DNA of 64,000 nucleotides from Ditylenchus dipsaci (Eukaryota; Nematoda; Chromadorea; Rhabditida; Anguinidae): positions 1 through 64,000 of the forward strand of contig SADC01000049.1 in assembly GCA_004194705.1 (NCBI GenBank). Reading direction: 5' to 3'. How positions within the stretch are numbered: position 1 is the first letter of the stretch; the number at the start of each line of letters is the position of its first letter. The notes beneath the pieces were generated by a model that ran no database searches, was not told the DNA's origin, and saw nothing but the letters and a program-made list of their open reading frames with translations. The position numbers and the translations under genes were made by a program. Shown here in pieces: positions 54,201-64,000 of this stretch.

Positions 54201-57200
54201 CAAAATGAATGAAATACTGTGAAATGAAATGTTGCGATATGAAATGTGACCTTACCCTCTCATTCCTGTTACAGATTGTGTTTCTCATAAAATGTTAGTT
54301 TACAAGTAGGATTGAAATGTGCCATTTCAGAGACAAAGGTCAACATTTGTCAATTTTTAATTGCTGTAGTGACGTAAATCTTTTTTACATTGATAACTTA
54401 AACATCAGAATTTTTACTTTGAAAAAAAAACACTGTGCATGAGCGCAGTGAAAACCAGCACAAGTTGTCCCTTTCCATTTCAGTTTGTGAAAAGTCAAAT
54501 TTTACCAATGCAAATCAGGAATTGTTTGGGCTAATATAGGTGTTACGGTTAGAATTTTTTTTATGAATTCGCACCTCGCTTAACAGCCACTCTGTAGGAC
54601 GAGTGCACCTGGCTGCTCAAAACACCCAACCTTTAAAAATGAACAATTACAAAAGCCAATTTCACCATCAAAAATTTTACGATATTTTCTGCATCTGGTA
54701 GATATGGGTAGCCAGAAACAATTTTTGGTTATTCGCAAAAATATGAATAAATATCCCATTAGTTAATTACAGAGCATTTGTTCTCAGTAAAAACTTGACA
54801 AAAAAAATTCATCAGAATATTTCTGGCTATTGATGTGAAAAATTAATTCTTGTCAGATCTCAACGGATCATATTCACCAAAACGTTTTAGTTGTTCTAAA
54901 AATAGGTAGCAAATTGACGATTTTTAAATAAAAAGACCCGCCAAAAGTGCAGTGATTAGATAGTCGCCCGTTGCATCCTATAAAAATATTCGGCTTTTTC
55001 TTTTTGCCTTTCAAACCGACTGTATTGATTGCTAGATGTCCAGTAAACAAAACAACTATTGCACAGCGATTTTTGGTAGAGTGTCAGAGAGTGGCTCTCT
55101 TTTACAGCTAGTCAATGCAAGGGCATTGATAATCTGTGTGTGCCTATAAGCTGTAGACCTTTTTGTTCTATCCAGCAAATCTATCAGCGAATCAGCTATT
55201 TGTTCTAGCACAATCATTAAATATCCACTTTTTATCTGCTAGTTGTGTTCTATCTAAATGATGAACTTTGAATCCGGAGATGAGCGACTCAAAAAGTGCT
55301 GCCCGTGCTGGACAATTGAGGTTGTTATATAAGTGAAACATTCCTGCCACCTGAAAAGTTTAATTCTTGATAATAAAATATTAAAGACTAGGTTTCTAGC
55401 ATAAAAGACCAAGCAAATCTACCCTAGATGCGCTGGACAGAGTTTTTCAAGAAAATTTAGAATCTTTGAAAAACACTCCCTTTCATTAATTAGGAAGGAA
55501 AAAATCAAAAAAATTCTAAATCAGTAGCCACTGCTGTTAATATTTTGTGTGAGTTGCCACCGATGTCACCAGTGTTGTGACTTTTAATTCAAAAGAAAGC
55601 CATCACCCCGCTTGTCTTATGATTTCAGAGTAGAGGCCAGTTTAAATTGACACTTCCCATATTTTTAAGGGTCAGAAATATATAGACTTTTTTCTCATAG
55701 ACGGACGCTTTCTATTTGAATGGTATTTTCTAATAAACTAGCACCCCTAAGGACCAAAACTAGGGGTGTAAACCGTGTTTTATTTCATTTTTAACATGAA
55801 GTCAAAAAAAACTCCGGGAATTGAAGAATAGACGGGTATGCCTGTCTTTTAGAGAATAAAACAGTATAAGCCACGAGCTCCAATTAGAGTAAATTAAATA
55901 TATTAAAAAACTTTGAAGAAAAATGAGGGAATTTAATAAATTACGGCAAATTGAGTAAAGCCTAAAAAATCAAACTTCAGGCTGTTTTAAAGGGCCATTG
56001 CCACCTGTTTTGAATTGTCCCCTCCAATTCAATTTTTTTTTGCTTAATCATTCAACTTCTGAACGGATTTTTTTAACTTGCTTTCTAAAAAAGAATTTAT
56101 TTTTAGGTATAGTTTTGTCAAAAACAAAGTTGAGAAACCGATAAAGAATAAAATTGAATTGGCGGGGTACAACCGTTGTCGGAGATGGCAATAGCCCTTA
56201 AATGAGCATTTTTTTGATTTAACTGTGTATTTTTTCAGAAAAGTGCCTTACTAATAGGTTTCCTAGGAGGTCTTTGTACATTCTCGGAACTTGTTTTTCA
56301 TTTTGATCAAATTAATGTGACTGCAACTATTTTGGGCTTTCTCAGCTATTTGGCTATTGTAATCGCAGTTTTGAAAAAGATGCCCTACTTGTTCTTCAGC
56401 TTCTTAGTCTACAATGTAAACTTTTATAAATATATACAGTCAAACCTCGATAATCCGCCACCCCGCTAAACCGCCACCCTCGATAAACCGCCACCCTCGA
56501 GAAGCCTGATTTGGTTGGCCATCAGAGAAACTCAATAAACTTTACCCCCGCTAAACCGCCACCTCGATAATCCGCCACCCTCGGATCGGTCCCATGGGAT
56601 GGCGGATTATCGAGGTTTGACTGTAGAGTCCACTCTCGATTTAAGGACACTCGATTTATGAACATCATTTTGGCGGTTCCGACTCGTTAAAGCGGCACTC
56701 GATTCAAAGACAGCAAGCGAATATCCCACGAAATTCTGAAATCTTTATCACAAATTCAAAGAATTTAGCTGGTCTCTCGACATGTTTTATGTTTTTAAAC
56801 ACTTTGAATGATCACTAAAATGTCCGATGTATACAAGTCACTATTTCGGATCTATTTTTTGTCACAATATTATGCACTATCGATCCATAGGAGCCTTTTA
56901 ATTTAAAAACAAACACTCTATTCAAGGACAGGATTTCTGGGCTTAGCTAAAAAAACTCGCTTTAAGGACACTCGATTTAAAGACAGCCTTTTGGAAGATC
57001 CCTTGAGTGGGTATCTATTAGCGACACTATTAGTCAGGGATCCTCGATTAGCGACTATGTTGACTAAAAAGAAAAACGACTTTCAAGACCCCTCTATATT
57101 GCGATTTATGGCCAGTTCCTTCAGGCAGCCAGTTCCTTGAGCCCAGGGGATGTTTGTGGGCGCCGGTCAGACATGTCCCGCAAATAACATTTTTCAACTT

Positions 57201-60200
57201 ATTTGCCATTTTGTAGCCCTGAATGAGCAGGTGTGCACTATAAGCTTCTTTTTACGCTTTTATTGGTTTCACCGAGCGAGAAACAATTTTCGTAAGTACA
57301 GGGTATCCCAAAAAATTCCGCAGCTTTCAAATCAGCATAAGTTTTTTACTTAGCATAACTTTTTTCAACAGGGTGATCAAGGCAAAATAAATGGGATTTT
57401 CATATAGGGCTACTTTTTTACAGTTCGTTTTTGGTTAACTTCGAAAATCATTCACTTTACGCCACGTGAAGGCACCCGTGTAGTCGAAGAGCAACCCACT
57501 TTTAGGGGCTCCATGGTTTCCACAAAAGACATAGACAATGAAGACACATATTCTTCAGAAAGCTGTATTAGAGAAGGCTGCTATGACAACAGAAGGCAAG
57601 ACAGCAACTTTAACAGAAGTCTCTTGAGTAGAAGTAGGACAGATAACCGATAACCCTCACAATCGAAAATAGCTTCACAAATAGCCTCACAATCGAAAAT
57701 AGCTTCACAAATAGCCTCACAATCGAAACTTTATGCAACTAAAGAACTATGTATTAACAAGAACTAATTTCTTAAAAGCAGTCGTCGAGGGTACCTAGCC
57801 AATACTGTCGCTAATCTAGTGTCGCTAATTGATATTTTACCGATCCCTTGAGTGTCTTTGAATCGAGAGTGGACTGTACAGTTAACTAATAGGTTTCTTG
57901 AGAATACCATGTTTTAATATCATTTTTTTAAATTTTAATTAATTCTTATATAACTTCTTATATTCTTATATAAATATAACAACTTTAAGGCAATCTAATG
58001 AAGTTTAACAAATTTTCAGCTATTTGAAATAATGTTTTATGTGCCGGCCTTCTTCTACCTCCTGTTTGCTATTGTGAGTCGTGACGAAAAGATTCAGCTT
58101 AAAGCCTGTCTTTTTCTGGAGCGTTTGGTTGGCTCAGAGTTGGAGCTTAACAAACAAGCTCCCTATACCGAGACTGTTCTCTATGCAATCCTCGTTTTGG
58201 GGCTGTGTTGCTGGGATGTATGGAGGAATGGGTGGTTTGGAAGGCGTTCAAGAATGCTAAAGGCAAGCAAGATACTCGCTTTTCTCTCCCTATCACCTCT
58301 CTTCGATTTTCATCTGCCAGCAGAGCTTGTGAGGATGACGAACACCCTTTGGCTGTGTAGACTTCCTTGTTACTTTCTTGTGTTTCACAGATCAAAAATT
58401 AGATCAGAATTTTCTAAATATACAATATATAATATGTATTTTTGAGTCCAAACAGATGTTAAGCTTTAGTTTATTTTTAATAGTCTCAATATGTCAGTAT
58501 GGAAATGCCTGGTGGAAAAACGTGATTTAGTAGGACATATTCAATGTTCTAATATACCATCTGGTTCAGCCTTTTAGGCTGAAAATTACTGATTTATTGG
58601 TTTTTCTCAATCGCCCAAAATTATAAAGTTTTTTAAATATCGCGAGCGACCACGATCAGCCACACTTGATGTAAAAAAGGATGTGGTCTTTTAGGTACTT
58701 GTTCGGTTGGGGTCCCTCGAAAATCCGACTTTCTATCAATTGTAACACTTTATTCGCCCTTTTTAAGGCTTAGGCATTAGACTTAGGGTAGGACTTAGGG
58801 TACCTTAATTTTCTTGAGCGCTTTTTTCGGGGCTCGGGACTAATATTCATAGTTAATGAAAAGAGGCCTCCAACCGAACAAATTCCGTATTTAATCTAAT
58901 TCCTTCAATCCTACATAAAAATGTATGATTTACAAAATTATGTTGGCATCCATGATGAACTTATCTTAGTGAGGTTATATGTAAGAAAAAACAAATTTTC
59001 GTTTTTTATAGGAAATTTTTGAAGCACGCTTTGAAAACAATAACATTTTGTGCTAAAAAAAATCTGACCGAGATTGCATGTTCAGAACGTCAAATATGTC
59101 AGTTCTGAGCACTTTTCCCTCAAGCATTTCCTTGCTTGCCTTTTAATCATGAAGTTTTTGTTTGTAAAAATAAATGAAATTCTATATAATTGTGACTTGA
59201 GGTCAAATACTCAATAAAGCTTGGCTACCAGATATAAAAAGCACATGTTTTTATAATTTATAGTTACAACTGTTTGAATTTATTAAGTTGCTTGACTCCA
59301 ATTTTCTATATAAAAAACTAAACTAGTTCACAAGATAACAGTGAGAAAGAGAACAAAAAACCTTGATTATGACATCTAATTTTTTTCTCAATTTTCTAGC
59401 TTTTAGATTAGGTGAGATTTTTGTTCAGATATACATTTTAATTTTCGGGGGGTTAATAATTCGCCAACCACAATTTACACTATCATTGGGAACCAAGATA
59501 TGTTAAGAATAAGAATGTAAATCTTTGACTTTGGGTTACAAGTGTTTGTAAAAGATTTTAGTCCTTGTAGTAAAAAGGAGTCAACTGTGATTTTAAAATT
59601 CCTTAATATTTTGACAAATTCATACAAACAGTATATGCTGTGGTCAGTAATGTCTTGCTAAACACACATCTTAACTCCACAAACTCAACTTATTATTAGC
59701 CTATTTTGGTGGAATATGATATCTAAAATCTAAAAATAATGTTGTGGGTGCCTCGTGCGCCCTTTCCACTTCAGATTATAATTAGCCGTAGTTTGTTCCT
59801 CTTTCTAACCAATCCATGATCCACAATTTATCATTCGTTTCATTTTAAAAATTTGCTTTCTTGCAACTCTATATAATAGCACACTGAAATGTCGATCACC
59901 TCCAAGAAAGTGCTGGATGCTCTGACTGGTTCTTCCACCAGTTTAAGGTCATTCAAAACTTCCATAATAACCACCAGCACTCATCTAACATCCTCGGTAA
60001 TTAGCGTGGCTGAGGAAATTGAAGTAACTTCTCCCAACCATAACTCCCAAAACTATTCCAGCCCTCCACCCCCAGTTTGCACTGACACGCCTAATGAATA
60101 CAGGAACCTGCTGACCAGTTTATCCGGCCAAAAGTCAGATCATGTTCAGTGGATTGAGTGCCTGAAGCAGTTTAACTGGAAAGGAGATTCCTCAGAATTC

Positions 60201-63200
60201 TCGTTTTCACTAGACAAATGTGGTGTGCCTTCTCTAAAGGTTAGTTTGTGAAGCTAACATGGCATAAAAACATTAAATAGAGTGGTTTAGAATGGTAACT
60301 ACCAAATGAATCTGTGCTTTGACTGTCTGGACCTAGTCTTGGAAAAGCAGCAAGAAAATGAGTCAAGTCACAAACGGAATGCATACAAATTTTTGTGGTA
60401 AAACTTTTTTATATTAAAAATAAGTGTCGAGTTCATTTATTAGCTAGAAATCGATATTTATTCTTGTGTAAGTACAAGATGGTCAAGAACTACAGCACGG
60501 TTAAGTCAAGTATCCGTTTTAGGGTGAATGTGCTCGAAACCCGTAAACCCATTTTGGTTTCGAGTTATACCGAAATTCAGACAACCAACTAGTGAATTTC
60601 GACGCTACTGTCATATATCACCTCCCACCCCCAAAGCTACTGTAATATAACCCCCCCCCCCCCCATCATTTTTTGAGAGCACCTAAAAAATAATTTTTTA
60701 TGAAAAATGCTGAAATTAGTATGGCTTGTTCAAAGCCTAAGCCTAATTGCTGAGCCTAAAAATTATTTAGGGTGGGTGGTATATTACAATAGCGGTTTTG
60801 GAGGGAAGGGGGGGGATATCACAGTAGCGCCTGAATTTCAATAAATCGGATTGAATTGCAGCACCAAAACTGTAAAATCCAGTTTAATATTTATTTTCAA
60901 TGAAAAAATTAACAAAACCGACATTTTCAGGCTTACAATTTAGCCTAAAAACTGTTAGATAAGCAAAAAACTGAATTAGGTGCTGAATTTCAAAAATTAT
61001 GTGCTGTATTTAAAAGATTTTGTGTTGCATTTCACAAACAGCCAAAAAAGTTGACTAAGAAACATACTTCCAGCATAATTTAAAATTTAATCGTATAGGG
61101 AAGGCAACTACTATGACGGTGGTAAAACCTCAGATCATGCCCAACTTACTATGCAATCAATAAGTGTGGTGGTCAACAAATGTGCAAATATTTTGCGTCA
61201 AAACCCTGGCTCCAGTAATCTGAATGATGATCACAGCGGTAGCGCCAAAGGCAAATCTGTGCTTGTATACATGCCAAATGTGGTCCAATTGTTAGTTTCT
61301 GTGCTGGCTGTGGCCAAAGTGGGAGCTGTACTTACATTTGTGGTTGGTTTCCCCAAACTTATACAGTCGATAGGTCAATGGATTGCAGAATGCTGCGGTC
61401 AATCAGAAAGCCGAGGAACTGGCTCGCATTTTAGAGTTGTCTGCAGCCGAATTAGTGATCACTGTGGATGGCTTTTTTATGGGAGAAGAATTGCATTGTA
61501 CCAAGAAAGTGTTGGATGAAGCTATTGAAATTCTGCATGCAAGCTCTGTAGGGCTATATTACTTGCTTATTGGTTTGATGAATTTACGCTTCGTTTAGGA
61601 ATCTAGAGTGAATCGTGTATTCTTGGTGAGGCACACTGGATCCAATCCAGGCAAATCCTATTTTACATGGTGACATATTTAAGATTTCATGTATTCCCAC
61701 GTTTAGGTATTCCACCTCCAACTAAGATTTACAACAGACGGCCTTTTTATGGATTGGAGGTTGGTCTCTTATTACTTTGTTGGAAAATTGTCTAGAATAC
61801 TTTTTCGACTTAGTAAAAGGAAGCTGGAAGCTTGTGTTACTAGAAATTTTTCTTGATTCATGGAGCTGTGGAAAAGCGTTATAGTTGCTGGCCTTAAATT
61901 ATGCACAGGTTCATTTACGACCCCGCCTGGTGGCACTCTAGTTATTTTCGTTTGTTTGACCAATGTCAAGAGGTAATTTAAGTCTCTGATTTTGAATGTG
62001 ACTTTAAAAAGCCAATTTTTTTTTCGAGAATCGGTCAAACAAACCAAAATAACTAGCGTGCCACCAAACGGGATCGAACCTGTGCACCATTTTAGGCCAT
62101 CAAACACTAACGCCCATCCGCGCCGTGCATCAAAAAAGTTTCTAGTCACACAAGCTGCCCGGTCTCTTTAAGTTACAAAATCAAAATTGAAAATAAAATA
62201 TCCGGTCTTACCTTTCTGGATATAAAAAATTTTGATAACTCAGGTGCCATTTACGCCTGAAAGAGACCAGCACTGGTCCAACCTAATGATGGAGGCGAAT
62301 GAGGAGTGTGAATGTGAATGGCTAGACAGTCAGGACATAGTCTTCAACACCATAAAGCAAGTGGCAGGAGACAGTGAAGTATGCAGTCCTCGCTGGCACT
62401 TCGAATCCTACAATGTTGGTCAAATAGCCCTTCTGGCCAGAATGCTCTCCCGCACCTTCGAAAACAATCGAATATGCTCCAAAAAGTCTATAGCTTCAGT
62501 AAAAAGCCAAGTGCCGAGGGATGAACTTGATTGCCAGGCAGAGCCGGTGATTTGGCCAGTGGTGGATATGGAAGACTTGCTGTTTTTGACCACTCTGTTT
62601 GCTGTTCCCCTGGCTAATTATACACTGCTCCTTTCAGAAAGTCCACCCACACATCCTAACCCTTCAAGAATCTTCCAAATAATAGAAAAACACGGGGTTA
62701 GACAACTAATTTTGGCCGAACAATACACCCGCCTCTTGATCAGAAATGAGCAGTTTGAGAATGTGTGGCATCAAGGTGGTTCTGGTTTAATTTTTGTAAG
62801 TGAATTTATAACTGCTGTTTTAGATAGTGACCCGATTTGGAGCACATCCTCTTTAGAAGCTGTTTACACAGCCTCTAAATCGAGGATGGAAAACGAGAAG
62901 TATATTGAATGGCTAAGTAAATGTGCTCCAAGTGCTAATATTATGCATTTGTCTTGTTAAACGAAAAATTTAAATAATTTCACACAACGTTGTCAAATAA
63001 AATTTTATTTTCAGGCTAAGCATGTATTTTTGAGTTTAAATAGAGTTTTAGACTCGAAATTCGCCTATTATGAACAATTTTCAGAAAAACTTTGCAACAG
63101 TCACTCAAGTCAGATCTGGCGCACCAATTTGAGCAATTTGTTTTGGTCCACAGGCTGATTTCTTTTTGAATTTTTTTATTTAATTTTTTAATAATGTGCC

Positions 63201-64000
63201 GCATATCCTTGATTAATCGGCCCGGAACATTTACTTTTCAACACCTAAGAATAGAAAAAAATCGCGTCAAATTTTGAGATTTTTGAGTGCTCAGAACAAA
63301 TTTAAAAAGTGGAACCAGAAGAGCTCATGGTTCTTGATTAAGAAATCACGAAAACAGATTCGGAAAATATCAATGCTGTAATGACATAGGAGTGCCCCGT
63401 CGAAGAGGGGAGGGCGTTTATTGGAAGGAAGAGAACAAAGGGTAGTTCAAGAATGAGACAAAAGGTACATAGCGTGGATAGCCCGATTTTTCTAGCTAAA
63501 AGCTTGCAATTTAATTGTTAAAGTGTTAAAGACGAAATTTGAAAGATGTTCAAAATCGATAAATTTCGCGTTGAAAACCCTAAGATTATGTTTTTATTCA
63601 GCTACATGGTATTAACGAGTTGGAGCTTGGGTAGAAACATAGGATGGAGGAGGTGGAGGAGTCAGCACAGCATTGCCGTGAAATGTTCTCGTAGCTCGGT
63701 TCTTTTTGGCTTGTCGGATGAAACAAAGTACTCTGAAAAATTTCAATAACTTTAAAAGTATTGTTCCAAAAAACTTACACAGTCACCACACAGCAAATGA
63801 ACACAAATGGGATAATGATAATCATTGCCATCATAAGGATTCTGAAAAATTCCGAATTTTGAGTTGTTATTAGTTGTTACTATGCAATTTTTTTGGCGCT
63901 AGTAGCAAATAAACCCCCCCCCCCCTAAAACTTTTTTCTTATAAAAATTGCTGTAACTACTAGGGTTGTGAAACGAGCATATGCTCGAGCAGATAGGTAA

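Overview
The window is animal nuclear DNA, AT-rich and crowded with short palindromic DNA elements. Nearly every gene is split by spliceosomal introns, most about 45-60 nt long with a TTTTCAG or TTTTTAG acceptor, plus a few long introns full of repeats. The gene content (SIRT1, NHE8, THOC3, AUH, SELENOK, RPL17) fits an invertebrate with compact introns. Two genes (the BTB protein and the carboxylesterase) read like nematode or ecdysozoan families, but a radial-spoke RSPH3 homologue implies motile cilia or flagellated sperm. I leave the phylum open.

Layout. 1-9.2 kb: gene-free, with tRNA-like SINE pieces, palindromes and a dead MULE/Ulp1 fragment. 9.3-10.2 kb: BTB gene (+). 10.9-12.8 kb: RPL17 (-), with a broken zinc-finger copy in its intron. 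13.4-18.8 kb: C2H2 zinc-finger gene (+) whose intron holds nested transposons. 20.2-23.8 kb: NHE8 Na+/H+ exchanger (+). 26.5-30.4 kb: RSPH3-like gene (-). 33.3-37.6 kb: SIRT1 deacetylase (-). 40.8-44.6 kb: secreted carboxylesterase (+). 45.9-48.6 kb: THOC3 (-). 50.7-51.4 kb: SELENOK with Cys in place of Sec (-). 51.7-53.6 kb: AUH-type enoyl-CoA hydratase (+). 55.3-58.4 kb: small four-TM LAPTM-like protein (+). 59.9-63.0 kb: an acetyl-CoA-synthetase-derived protein that has lost its catalytic motifs (+). 63.6 kb to beyond the window: a single-pass membrane protein with a PPPPPSY tail (-). The genes are unrelated housekeeping and accessory loci on both strands, with no operon or cluster logic.

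Two things stand out. First, twelve reading-frame breaks in seven otherwise intact, conserved genes all go the same way: one base is missing at a homopolymer of 2-5 nt, and restoring it recovers both the conserved protein and every downstream splice phase. Assembly error is the simplest reading, but the consistency deserves a test. Second, the acetyl-CoA-synthetase-like gene is an intact seven-exon gene without frame breaks that lacks the P-loop, the other core motifs and the whole C-terminal domain, which marks it as a pseudoenzyme.

The repeat landscape is rich. It includes pogo/Tigger-like hairpins with CAGTC(A/G)A ends flanked by TA, a TACCGTA hairpin family, TTAA-flanked hairpins starting AGGG, a GGCGCTAGTAG family, GGGACGGGAT-armed elements, palindromes whose ends are tRNA-like, and hairpins whose arms are tandem arrays of 10-20-bp units. 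Two insertions can be compared with an empty copy of their target inside this same window.
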